Assembly (NCBI GenBank): GCA_947089145.1
Contig: CAMUJH010000031.1
Coordinates: 1 to 47,165 of the forward strand
Direction: 5' to 3'
Origin: an uncultured Hungatella sp.
GTDB taxonomy: Bacteria; Bacillota; Clostridia; Lachnospirales; Lachnospiraceae
DNA length: 47,165 nt
Shown here: positions 1-8,167 of the stretch, piece by piece
How the letters are laid out: each line of letters begins with the position of its first letter
Position numbering within the stretch: position 1 is the first letter of the stretch
The notes under the pieces: model-generated
What the model was told of the DNA's origin: nothing
The model's input: the letters and a program-made list of their open reading frames with translations, nothing else
The model's database searches: none
Position numbers and translations under genes: made by a program

Positions 1-1
1 T

Positions 2-379
2 GGGATTCCTCTAAAACTTTATCGGCATTTCTAAAATATCGGCATATGGGACATTGAGGTTTCTTATTATGAAGGGAAAGTCTTCTGGTCGTTAGAGGAA
101 TACCGGATCCGCAGTAAGGAAGGGATCGAACGGCTGGTGAATCTGATCAGCCTGTCCTACAGTGCCATGACCCCGCTTCCTTACAGTGACGAAAGCTTTT
201 CCGGATATCAGTCCGCCAGCGCCCAGGAAACCAGGTACGAAATTGGTCAGCAAATCCAGTCAGATATAATTTTATGCAGTTTCGGGAGATTTCTCGAAAC
301 TATTAAAAATTGTTCTGCCTTGATAAAGGTCGTAGAGGACTACATTTTATCAGGTTTTAGGAAATTTCAAAAGTTGTAA
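2..379 (+). pseudogene. C-terminal remnant of a DDE-type transposase
   Basis: This frame enters from the left window edge and gives the end of a transposase. An IxxWDIEVSYYEGKVFWSLE segment, with the E inside it typical of the last catalytic block, is followed by IRSKEGIERLVNL and a basic tail ending GFRKFQKL. An in-frame TAA at 32-34, just before the conserved block, shows decay, and the N-terminal part lies outside the window or is gone. I cannot name the IS family with confidence; IS4-like is the best guess. It converges with, and slightly overlaps, a second transposase fragment of a different family on the other strand, so this is a junction of two damaged elements. It is probably non-functional. 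Confidence 0.6.
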
Positions 380-1282
380 ACTGGTGTATTTCCTTAAATA
401 AAGCCATATTTTCGGCCCCGACTTCACATGACTGCGGTTCCTGTCTTTACGGCAGGAATAACAGCGTATATATTTCCTCTGTGCAAGGATCGGTCCTTTC
501 ACTCCTTCTGCCAGCACGATGGTTTCCAAGGGGACTGAACTGTCCTCTGCGATTTCACGTACCGATACTGGCTTGGCGGACAATGCCGGATACTTTCTCG
601 GGCGGCCCCTCCGTATGCCGCATCGCAGCCAACCCACTGGACTCTGGAACAGACCGCTGTGCACTGCCTGGTTAAGCAGCCTTATGGCAATATCATTTTT
701 TGTGGAAAATGTTTTTTCTTCCGGAATATGGCGTTCTTTGTACAGCTGCGCAAAATCTTCCCCGAACCATTCCTGCGGAAGGTAAAGCTCATAGTCCGCA
801 AGGCCGTGCCCGCTGTCCCCCGCAAAAGCAAGGAATACGCCGGACTGGCAGTTTTCCGTTTTGCCCAGGCGGCCGCAGTACTGGCGCTTCACCCCGGCGG
901 AATGTTTCCCTTTTTTCACAAAACACGTATCATCTACGGACAGCATACCAGGGGCCTGCCCAACCTGTTTGGAAAGCAGTTCCTGGTAAATATCCAGGAG
1001 AGGCTGTTCCTCAAAAGGGGAGCGTGAAAAAAACTGCTGCATGGGGCGGACATACTTCTCCCCGGAAAAATGGAGTGCAACCGGTTCGATGGATTTACGT
1101 TCCAACGGGATTAACAGCTCCGTTATAAATGTTTGGATCAGTTTTCTTTGTGGCTCTGAACGGAAGCAGGGAAGATAATTGTGAAAATATTTTTCCAGTT
1201 CTGTTTGAAGCAAAAGACTGTTTTCATCATCGAAATACCAGTTTTCTAAAGCAATTGGATCAAACATGGTTGGATTCATCAT
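350..1282 (-). pseudogene. IS701-family transposase, internally deleted and 3'-truncated
   Basis: The N-terminal half carries the IS701-family signature DDTCFVKKGKHSAGVKRQYC followed by GRLGKTENCQ, which includes the first catalytic Asp. Translation probably starts at the ATG at 1282, behind a GGGGGG ribosome site. Near 600-630 the reading frame slips. The expected QWVGCDAAYG block around the second catalytic Asp is readable only in another frame, and the sequence then jumps directly to RGRPRKYPALSAKPVSVREI, so the intervening segment is missing. After LYLRKYTS the protein leaves the family and stops in sequence belonging to the neighbouring transposase remnant. The catalytic core is broken and the element is surely inactive. 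It marks the left side of the AT-rich island. Confidence 0.8.
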
Positions 1283-1459
1283 AATACCCCCCTTTTCTTT
1301 CATTATATCCGAAAAAGAGGGCATAGGTCATCAAAAGTTCGCTGTAGTAATAGGTGAAAAGCAATATTCAATTAAAATACAGTAACCACGCAGGTTTCAG
1401 CAGTTGGCTCTGTTGTTCCGTGAATAATTCAGGTTTATAAATGAAATAAGAAACTATGT

Positions 1460-1482
1460 TTACCGACAGAATCTGTCGGTAA
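1460..1482. promoter_or_regulatory. 23-bp palindrome, probable operator of the WYL regulator locus
   Basis: Two perfect 10-nt arms (TTACCGACAG and its complement) surround AAT. The palindrome ends just before possible -10 sequences (TATGAT/GATAAT, 1485-1493) and 40 bp before the regulator start at 1522. There is no T-run after it and no gene running into it, so an operator is more likely than a terminator. WYL-type regulators of defence loci commonly bind such inverted repeats upstream of their own gene. That this one is bound by the adjacent regulator is inference. Confidence 0.6.
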
Positions 1483-1521
1483 TATATGATAATCTATTCT
1501 TATCATGAAAGGAAAGCAGGC

Positions 1522-2196
1522 ATGGATAAAGTAGGAAGAGTATTAGGATTATTCTGGCAATTATATAACGGATTAAAAATAAATAAGGATTCTTTTTGCC
1601 TTGAAATGGGTATTGACAAGAGAACTTTTGAGCGGGATATAGAAGATATTCGGAATTTCTTGTCAGAAATGTATATAGGACAGGATATTTCCTATGACCG
1701 TAGAAGCAATGTTTACTACATGACTGGAACAATTAAAAGATTATTGACAGAAGTAGAGTATACCGCAATCATCACAATTCTTCTAGGGAGTAGAGGATTA
1801 AGGAAAGATGAAATGGAGGGATTGGTCCATAGTTTGGAAAGAGTTTCAGAGCATGTTGGCTTACCAGCTTATGGCAGTGAGAAAGAGATTTACGGAAAAT
1901 ATCAGGAAAATCTTCCAGTAAATGCGCTCTTAAAAATGCAGTGGGATTTATACCAATGCATTAAACGCCACTTAGTTATTCGAATACATTATTTAGAAAG
2001 TGATATATGTAATAATGAAACAGAGGAAGAGGTGATACCCAAGGCAGTTTTTTTTGATGATAATCATTTTATGTTGAAAGCTTTACGCCTGCAGACATAT
2101 GCGGATGAAAAATATTATGTTGAACAAATACAGGGGTTTGAAGTTTTAAGAGCAGTAAGTTTACAGGAAAACAGATTATATTTTAATAATAATTAG
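1522..2196 (+). CDS. WYL-domain-type transcriptional regulator
   Basis: This is a 224-aa predicted DNA-binding protein. An N-terminal winged helix (residues about 1-60: VGRVLGLFWQLYNG, then a recognition-helix-like MGIDKRTFERDIEDIRNFL) is followed by a linker and a C-terminal WYL-like ligand-sensing fold (about 150-215, with IPKAVFFDDNHFMLKALR and YYVEQIQGFEVL). Residues about 75-135 fill the usual helical linker. I start at 1522 because GGAAAGCAGG lies just upstream; an ATG at 1486 in the same frame has no ribosome site and overlaps the presumed promoter. The gene is 12 bp from the next one, so they are co-transcribed. A 23-bp palindrome lies just upstream. Family members sense nucleic-acid-derived or other ligands and repress or activate neighbouring genes, often defence genes. 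The short variant lacking a clear C-terminal WCX extension is notable. Confidence 0.75.
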   Translation: MDKVGRVLGLFWQLYNGLKINKDSFCLEMGIDKRTFERDIEDIRNFLSEMYIGQDISYDRRSNVYYMTGTIKRLLTEVEYTAIITILLGSRGLRKDEMEGLVHSLERVSEHVGLPAYGSEKEIYGKYQENLPVNALLKMQWDLYQCIKRHLVIRIHYLESDICNNETEEEVIPKAVFFDDNHFMLKALRLQTYADEKYYVEQIQGFEVLRAVSLQENRLYFNNN

Positions 2197-2208
2197 CGAG
2201 GTAGGGAA

Positions 2209-3837
2209 ATGGCGCCAAAGATTAAAAAAATAAAATTTGCTTTAAAAATGAAGGATGGTATTGAAGTAAGAACGCTGCAAGAGTTAAAAGAAGCATTTGA
2301 TTTGAATCAGATAATCGGCTATTATTTGGATGGGAAACTGGTGACATGGCTGAAGGATCGTTACTATGATGATTTAGCTGAACAGATTATTGCATTGAAT
2401 AGTTCTGTCCCAGAATCCACAAGAAAATTATGTGAGATTTTTGATGTTGAATATAAAAAAAATGACATAAGTATTAAGACTATTGGAAAGAGAAATAGCA
2501 GGATAGAAAAGCTTAAAGAAATAACTAATGATGAAAAAATAATTGAAAATGCGGATTGTGTTGCGTTTTCTCAGGAAGAACTAGTTGATTTATTGAAGAA
2601 GGGCGTAAATACTATTTATTTATGTGGAACAGATTTTCGTATACCTCTTATAAAAGAAATAACATATATTGGCATTGAAACTAAACTGGAAATACCGAAA
2701 AGACTAAAAGAAATATATCAATCAAAAGGTATTACATTTATAAATTTAATAGACGAAGAAGATGTATTAGAGGAAACTGAACATTTGAATGAAGAGGAAA
2801 AGAATGAAATACATGCAGTTTTTTTGTGTCAGGGGGATGCCAGAAAGGATAAGCAGACGAATTATCTAGCGTATGTGACAACATATAAACAGCCTTATAG
2901 GGAAAATAGTATTGGAATTCAATATCGGACTTGCCTAAAAAAAATAACAGGGGTGAATGTCAGCGAATATATAAATGCAATTTATAATGGCAGCAAAATT
3001 ATCTATTCTGCCAAAGAAGATAAAAGTTACTTTTTGGCCCTCATGGATCCTGATGGTAAAAATAATAAAATTCTTAAACGCTGGAGTAAGACCTCTAATT
3101 ATTTAACGAAGGTCGCCAGCTATATCGTTGGCAAAAAATATATGTTAGTGCTATTTGGGGATGGACATACCTATGGAAAAAGTAATATATATTGTGAGAG
3201 AATTTCTATGGATGGAAAGACTGAGGAGATTTACGGATTGCCAATAAAAGGAGTTATTCCATACTCACCACAAAGATTTTGGGAAATGCCACAAGGTTTT
3301 TATTCGGTAAGCGTTGATGTGGTTGCGAAAGAAATAGTTTTATATGAATTGTTAAATAATAGAACACATATAAGCACATATAACTTTTCAATAAAGGAAT
3401 ATGGCTCTGGAGTACATGGCTATAAAATACAATCTTCATACGGGGATCCAGATACAGGAAGAATATATTTTTTATGGGAACCAGGACATTCTTACAATGG
3501 GAATGAGGGAAATGGCTATTTTTATTATTTAGATATAAATAAAAAGGAACTTCATAAAGCTATTGATGATAAATTTCTTTTGGTTGAATTTTTTGTGGTA
3601 AAAGGTAATAAGGCAATATTTTTCTACAATAAGCAATATACAAGCCCTAGATTAATGGTATTGAATATGGAATCTGGTAAACTACAATGTTTATGGAAAG
3701 AAATAGGATTGTTTTTGTCAAACAACTCTATAAGTCTTATCGGAGAATATTTATATATTAAAAGTGAAAATATAATAAGCTCAAATATCTATAGAGTTAA
3801 AATTGATGGATCGGAAAAAACGATTATAGAGTTCTAG
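2209..3837 (+). CDS. Uncharacterised 542-aa protein, possible beta-propeller C-terminal half
   Basis: I do not recognise a named family. The first ~85 residues (KFALKMKDGIEVRTLQELKE, then a YYLDGKLVTWLKDRYYDD-like stretch ending near LCEIFDVEY) form a compact module that, from memory, recurs at the start of other Firmicute conflict-type proteins. Residues ~95-190 are mixed alpha/beta. The C-terminal ~330 residues contain repeated aromatic beta-strand segments (SKIIYSAKEDKSYFLALMD, GRIYFLWEPGHSYNGN, GNKAIFFYNKQYTSPRL, GEYLYIKSENIISSNIYRVK) that resemble blades of a beta-propeller such as DUF5050-like sensors. There is no signal peptide or membrane segment, so it is probably cytoplasmic. A GAGGTAGGG ribosome site precedes the ATG. 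It sits between the regulator and the AAA+ gene on the same strand. A sensor or adaptor role is speculation. Confidence 0.6.
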   Translation: MAPKIKKIKFALKMKDGIEVRTLQELKEAFDLNQIIGYYLDGKLVTWLKDRYYDDLAEQIIALNSSVPESTRKLCEIFDVEYKKNDISIKTIGKRNSRIEKLKEITNDEKIIENADCVAFSQEELVDLLKKGVNTIYLCGTDFRIPLIKEITYIGIETKLEIPKRLKEIYQSKGITFINLIDEEDVLEETEHLNEEEKNEIHAVFLCQGDARKDKQTNYLAYVTTYKQPYRENSIGIQYRTCLKKITGVNVSEYINAIYNGSKIIYSAKEDKSYFLALMDPDGKNNKILKRWSKTSNYLTKVASYIVGKKYMLVLFGDGHTYGKSNIYCERISMDGKTEEIYGLPIKGVIPYSPQRFWEMPQGFYSVSVDVVAKEIVLYELLNNRTHISTYNFSIKEYGSGVHGYKIQSSYGDPDTGRIYFLWEPGHSYNGNEGNGYFYYLDINKKELHKAIDDKFLLVEFFVVKGNKAIFFYNKQYTSPRLMVLNMESGKLQCLWKEIGLFLSNNSISLIGEYLYIKSENIISSNIYRVKIDGSEKTIIEF

Positions 3838-3879
3838 ATACATTTTTGATGGTTTTATGGGTGCAATCTTTGGGTGGAA

Positions 3880-3909
3880 TTGATAAAATACAAAACTTAT
3901 GTTTAGAAT
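3880..3909 (+). promoter_or_regulatory. Probable internal promoter for the AAA+ ATPase gene
   Basis: TTGATA (3880-3885) and TAGAAT (3904-3909) are separated by 18 bp inside the 96-bp gap before the AAA+ gene, which has its own strong AAAAGGAG ribosome site. The ATPase and the following gene may therefore be transcribed independently of the regulator as well as by readthrough. Confidence 0.5.
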
Positions 3910-3933
3910 AGTAAGTCAAAAAGGAGAGTAAAA

Positions 3934-5430
3934 GTGAAAGTTGGATTGAAACAGAAGGTAAGTCAATATATCGACGCTGGTTTTCCTATTCTCTATATAA
4001 ACAGTTTTGAGGATGAGAAGATTGATTCTATGATACGAGAAATCGGAGAACAAAAGGAGATTGTGGAATGGAACAGAGCCAGAGGGCTCGTGGAATTTGA
4101 TACTAAAGTGGCACTGTTAAGTACGTTAAGCGAACTTACCGATGCATTGGATCTGTATTTAGAACGTGATGAACTGGAACGAAAAATCATTGTATTAAAG
4201 GATATTCACAGTTATATCAATGCCCCTGAGATTGTGGCAAGATTAAAGATTATAGTAAATCTTATCAACCAGGGAGTAGATGCAACCGTTATTATTGTTT
4301 CAACTGTAATTGATATTCCGCCAGAATTGGAGAAATACATTACTATTCTAGAAACCGATTATTTATCCAAAGAAGATATCAAAGATTTAATTATGCATTT
4401 TATTAGGGAATATGAGTTTCCTAAAATAGAGGAATCTTTGCTGGAAGAATTCGCAGTTGCATTTAAGGGGCTTTCGGAGTTTGAAATCTGTAATTTATTA
4501 GGCCTTGCCTATACAGATGATGGAGAATTAACAAGAAAAGATTTGGGATTAATTTTTGAGCAAAAACAGCAAATGATCAAAAAATCTGGAATTCTGGAGA
4601 TGATTCCGCTTAAAGAGTCACTGGATGATATCGGAGGTTTGGAAAATTTGAAGGCATGGCTTAAAAGGAAAGCAAAAGTATTCAAAAATATTGGAGCTGC
4701 TGAAAGGTTTGGCGTTGATATGCCAAAAGGAGTATTAGTAGCAGGGGTCCCAGGATGCGGAAAGTCCCTAAGTGCAAAAGCGATTGCCTGTTTGTTTGAA
4801 GTTCCCTTGCTTCGGCTAGATATGGGACGACTGATGGGAAAATATGTGGGAGAATCTGAGGCCAATATGAGAAAGGCAATCTCCCTTGCAGAAGCCATTT
4901 CCCCTTGCGTCCTGTGGATTGATGAGTTGGAAAAGGCATTTGCCGGAATTGGTGCCGAGGGAGGCGGAGCAGAAGTAACAACACGACTGTTTGGGAATTT
5001 TCTTACATGGCTCCAGGAAAAAACCAGTCCAGCCTTTGTGGTTGCTACTGCCAATGATATTTTAAAGCTTCCGCCCGAATTATTGCGGAAGGGAAGATTT
5101 GATGAAATTTTTTATATTGGTCTTCCGAAGGCAGCTGAGCGGAAGCGGATATTTGAAATTCATTTAAAGAAGAGACGCCCTAATGATCTGGATAAAATTA
5201 ACATCTCCCAACTGGTAGATAAGACAGAAGGGTTTAGCGGGGCGGATATCGAAGGGGTTGTAAAAGATGGGGTTGAGACAGCGTTTGCAGCAGACAGAGC
5301 CAGTGTCACTACGCAGGATATTGAACAGGCTATTCGGGAGACAAATTCATTGATGGAATTAATGGGTGATTCCTTGAAAGAGTTAATGAAAGAGTATGAA
5401 AAACGCAAATATAAAAATTCCTCATTATAA
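3934..5430 (+). CDS. Ycf46-like classical AAA+ ATPase
   Basis: This is a 498-aa cytoplasmic ATPase with a non-ATPase N-terminal half (1-230), which in Ycf46-type proteins is a degenerate ATPase-like domain (YINSFEDEKI, IIVLKDIHSYI). A classical AAA module follows: Walker A GVPGCGKS (~271-278), pore-type segment MGKYVGESEANMRKA (~298-312), Walker B VLWIDELEKA (~326-335), sensor-1 region VATAND (~371-376), and the second region of homology RKGRFDEIFYIGLP (~385-398) with its arginine fingers. The alpha-helical lid contains GFSGADIEGVV. There is no HEXXH zinc-protease motif, so this is not FtsH. All catalytic motifs look intact. It uses a GTG start behind AAAAGGAG. It is followed 27 bp later by the putative membrane effector, suggesting that it activates, assembles or restrains that protein. 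Confidence 0.85.
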   Translation: MKVGLKQKVSQYIDAGFPILYINSFEDEKIDSMIREIGEQKEIVEWNRARGLVEFDTKVALLSTLSELTDALDLYLERDELERKIIVLKDIHSYINAPEIVARLKIIVNLINQGVDATVIIVSTVIDIPPELEKYITILETDYLSKEDIKDLIMHFIREYEFPKIEESLLEEFAVAFKGLSEFEICNLLGLAYTDDGELTRKDLGLIFEQKQQMIKKSGILEMIPLKESLDDIGGLENLKAWLKRKAKVFKNIGAAERFGVDMPKGVLVAGVPGCGKSLSAKAIACLFEVPLLRLDMGRLMGKYVGESEANMRKAISLAEAISPCVLWIDELEKAFAGIGAEGGGAEVTTRLFGNFLTWLQEKTSPAFVVATANDILKLPPELLRKGRFDEIFYIGLPKAAERKRIFEIHLKKRRPNDLDKINISQLVDKTEGFSGADIEGVVKDGVETAFAADRASVTTQDIEQAIRETNSLMELMGDSLKELMKEYEKRKYKNSSL

Positions 5431-5457
5431 AGGTCATGAAAGAAAGAGAGGACAGAT

Positions 5458-6939
5458 ATGTTAAAAGAATATATTGAGGAGAGAGAATGCCGTAGGCTAA
5501 ACGAAGAATTTCGTGAAAACCTGGAATCTTATCGGAACCGTAGTCAGGAACAGTCCGATAAACAATGGCTTCAAGAGTTGATTCTGAGAAGGTGCCGCCA
5601 TATAAGCCGGGAGCAGGCGGAAAAAGAAGCCGAGGAGATTATAAAGTCTCTCGAAATATGCGAAAAGAACCTGGCATCTATAGAGGATGAGGGGCGAAAA
5701 GGGATATCGAAAGAAAAGTGGTTAGAGAACAGACTGCAGGAGGCAGCTATTGGAATGAGTGCGGCCCAATACAGCAGATTCCTGCAGCAGGCAGATGCCA
5801 TATTGTATGAGCAGAATAAAGAAATGGCAGAAGCATTGAGTCGCTCGTCTGACGGCCATATTATGATGAATCCTAATCTGGACGGAAATATAGCAGAACA
5901 TATGCTTGGCCGTACGGTGGAATTGCAGGGATATCTTCAGGGGAAAGATATAACAGTCGATGTGCGGGGAGCTAATACAGCGAATTCTGTTGATGTCCGT
6001 GTGAAAGATGTAAATAAAGGCGTGGAAACAGTCCATAATTATCAGATGAAATTTGGAAAAGATGCTAAAGCTACCATCCGTCTAATCGAAGATGGGAATT
6101 ATAATAATCAGCGAATAGTTGTTCCATCCGAACAGCTTAAGGAAGTACAGGAATATTTTTCAGCAAAAGGTTCCCAAAAAACTATCAGCGATCATATTGA
6201 AATAAATGGAATAAGCGGAAAATCTTTTACAAAAGAAGAAATGAAGGAACTCCAACGGAAGGCTCAGGATGAAGGAGTGATGCCGGCTCTAGATGACTAT
6301 TATTATTCTACAAAAGAGTATGCCCTTTCTGTAGGAAAAAACGCAGGAGTGACAGCCTTACAGATGGCAGCAGTTACAACTGGAATAGATGTGGTTTCAA
6401 AAATATGCAAAGGCGAAGAAATTAAACCGGATGAATTGGTGGAAAATGCACTAAAATCAGGGGCAGATGCCGGAGTTAAAGCTGTGGCGTCAGGTACGCT
6501 GTATACAGCGGCAAAAAATGGCATTATCCCTTCTCTGAAGAAGTTCAGTGCAGGCAAGATTACCAATATTGCCTTTGTCGGTGTGGAGAACGCAAAAGTG
6601 TTATTTAAGATGGCCGAAGGAAAACTTTCGACAGTGAAAGCTATGGACCAGATGGGAAAGAATACGGTTTCCATGATAGGAGGAATGGGTTGTATGGCGC
6701 TGGCAAAAGGCGTTGCGGCTGGCCTTTCTCTGGGAGGACCCGTAGGGGCGGGAATAAGTCTGGTAGCAGGAATGGTGGGTTATGCAGCTGGAAGCAGTGT
6801 CGGAGAAAAGGTTTATTCCGCAGTAAAGAGTGTGGCAAAGACAGCAAAGGAAGTTGGTAAAAAAGTATGGAATGCGATAGAAAGCGTAGCAAAACCATTT
6901 AAAAGAGGCCTTAGAGGAATATCAAAAATTTTTGCTTAA
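5458..6939 (+). CDS. Putative effector: nuclease-like core, glycine-zipper membrane segment, cationic tail
   Basis: This 493-aa protein belongs to no family I can name. Residues 1-130 are charged and helical (EAEEIIKSLEICEKNLASIE), probably coiled coil. Residues ~143-200 contain an ordered set resembling a PD-(D/E)XK nuclease core of the Mrr-like QxK type: a Glu in a helix (NIAEHML, ~147), a strand Asp (NSVDVRV, D179) and YQMKFG (Q196, K198), the last two 17 residues apart. Residues ~406-450 are glycine-rich and hydrophobic (GGMGCMALAKGVAAGLSLGG, GGPVGAGISLVAGMVGYAAG), like a glycine-zipper membrane hairpin. The last 40 residues are Lys-rich and amphipathic (VKSVAKTAKEVGKKVWNAIE), resembling cecropin-type helices. 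There is no signal peptide. It lies 27 bp downstream of the AAA+ gene and is probably co-translated with it. The nuclease reading is tentative; a pore-forming or scaffold protein is an alternative. Confidence 0.55.
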   Translation: MLKEYIEERECRRLNEEFRENLESYRNRSQEQSDKQWLQELILRRCRHISREQAEKEAEEIIKSLEICEKNLASIEDEGRKGISKEKWLENRLQEAAIGMSAAQYSRFLQQADAILYEQNKEMAEALSRSSDGHIMMNPNLDGNIAEHMLGRTVELQGYLQGKDITVDVRGANTANSVDVRVKDVNKGVETVHNYQMKFGKDAKATIRLIEDGNYNNQRIVVPSEQLKEVQEYFSAKGSQKTISDHIEINGISGKSFTKEEMKELQRKAQDEGVMPALDDYYYSTKEYALSVGKNAGVTALQMAAVTTGIDVVSKICKGEEIKPDELVENALKSGADAGVKAVASGTLYTAAKNGIIPSLKKFSAGKITNIAFVGVENAKVLFKMAEGKLSTVKAMDQMGKNTVSMIGGMGCMALAKGVAAGLSLGGPVGAGISLVAGMVGYAAGSSVGEKVYSAVKSVAKTAKEVGKKVWNAIESVAKPFKRGLRGISKIFA

Positions 6940-7406
6940 GGAATATATTGACAGAATCTTTTTGGTTAATTTGACATGATGTTAGTCAAAAAGAGTATTG
7001 GTCAGGATATTTATTTTAAATACAAACATTTGTTCTAATATAATAGGATTAGCACAAAGACTTATAGGAGATAATCTTATGGAAGGCAAAATAGATACTG
7101 AGGGTGTAAAAATTTCTATGTCTATGAGAATTTAAGCTTCTCTGATAAGAGTTCGATATGTAAGATTTTTTGAATTTCCTGTTGTCGATGAGTCTTTCTA
7201 TTTATAGTATAACCATTGTTGGAGTACTTATACATCTAATTCGTATTTTTTGCATCAAAAAAGGCATCTCAAGAACTGTTTTTTGTGGGCTCTGCCCACA
7301 CCCGGCCTCAGGGATAGGACTGGATTTTCTGGCAATGCTTTGAGTGCCGATCGAATAGAGCTGAGGCGGCTCCTAGTTAAGGCAAGTCGCCCTGGCTTTT
7401 TCTTTT
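6940..7406. other. AT-rich intergenic region, no confident gene
   Basis: I see no clear operon terminator after 6939. TTTGAC (6970-6975) and GTCAAA (6985-6990) form a small inverted repeat without a T-run. A TATAAT at 7039-7044 has a poor -35. It precedes an 18-codon open frame (7079-7135) that has an ATAGGAG ribosome site, but this is too short to call. From about 7260 the sequence becomes G+C richer and carries a hairpin (7284-7300), probably the far end of the decayed IS256-type element. Confidence 0.5.
7284..7300. repeat. Small hairpin, first of a related pair
   Basis: TGTGGGC, loop TCT, then GCCCACA. The arms and loop resemble the hairpin at 8109-8131 (CATGTGGGGC, loop TAT, GCCCCACATG). 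The pair brackets about 0.8 kb of element debris. They could be terminators, element ends or dispersed intergenic repeats; neither has a convincing T-run. Confidence 0.5.
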
Positions 7407-7638
7407 TTATAAATACACGGTCAGCCTTTCCACATAAAGTACGATCAGCTGATTGAGTACCTGATCCCAGCCATGGTACCTCTGCGTCCATTTTTTGTGA
7501 TGTTCTCACTGGCCAGATACAGCATTTTCTCTAAAGACTGGTTACTGGGAAACACACTTTTGGTTACCTTTCGGTATTGACGGTTTAACCCGTCAAGCAT
7601 ATTCGTCGTACTATGCCGATGGGGAATGGTCGTTTTGT
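7407..7638 (-). pseudogene. C-terminal fragment of an IS256-family (mutator) transposase
   Basis: Read on the minus strand, the family's C-terminal signature is clear: STTNMLDGLNRQYRKVTKS, then FPSNQSLEKMLYLASENITK. One A appears to be lost from an A-run near 7491-7496. In the next frame the protein continues KWTQRYHGWDQVLNQLIVLY and ends VERLTVYL before the stop at 7407-7409. Only about 75 of the usual ~400 residues remain, so the catalytic DDE core is absent. The fragment marks the right side of the AT-rich island. Confidence 0.85.
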
Positions 7639-8108
7639 TTATTGATAGTGATCAGATCTCCCTTCTACTACAATATATTTATGGTTAATATCCTTTCCAG
7701 CCAGTAAGGAATTTATCCATCTTGTTGCTTAAGCTGTTATAATGGTGGAGCAATTGGTATATCAGCTTCTTTTCTTGGACTTTGCGTCCGTAAATCAGAC
7801 TGATAACCAGCCCCTCATTCGCAGCGTTCGTTTTATGCAGGTTGAACCGCTTCCGATGCGTTCGTGTCACACCACAGTAGGTTGAATAGGCAATGAGTAA
7901 AACTGGTACAGATCCATTGCAATAACCCAAAGGAGTGACAAATTTATGAACATGAACGCAGTTAGTAATGAACTACGAAGTTCATGGGAAATATCCCGTA
8001 ACCGAAAGCAAAAAGGAATTATATGGCATTTTAAAACAGCTGATGCAAGGACAAAGCTGTACCGATTATATCCAAAGCCAATCTTTGGTGAGTGATTATT
8101 CATTCTCT
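7639..8108. other. Intergenic debris, no confident gene
   Basis: The sequence holds open frames on both strands (7685-7930 minus; 7945-8094 plus) with no usable ribosome sites and no family I recognise. The minus-strand frame, with RTHRKRFNLHKTNAANEG and KLIYQLLHHYNSLSNKMDKF, reads more like natural protein than random translation and may be another mobile-element fragment. I do not call it a gene. Confidence 0.4.
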
Positions 8109-8131
8109 CATGTGGGGCTATGCCCCACATG
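8109..8131. repeat. 10-bp-arm hairpin between island debris and polysaccharide cluster
   Basis: CATGTGGGGC, loop TAT, GCCCCACATG: a perfect stem. It lies 37 bp beyond the stop of the minus-strand polysaccharide operon, so it may terminate that operon, but there is no T-run on that side. It resembles the hairpin at 7284-7300. Confidence 0.55.
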
Positions 8132-8167
8132 GATAAGTTTTGGTACAGTTTTAGACTTTACAAAGAA

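Noticed and set aside
4509-5054. 181-codon minus-strand open frame under the AAA+ gene
   Set aside because: Ser/Pro-rich shadow translation without ribosome site; the plus strand carries an intact AAA+ core across the whole stretch.
3934-5430. FtsH protease
   Set aside because: AAA motifs are similar, but there are no N-terminal membrane helices and no HEXXH zinc site.
7284-8131. CRISPR repeats
   Set aside because: Only two short, non-identical hairpins 0.8 kb apart; no regular spacers and no cas genes.
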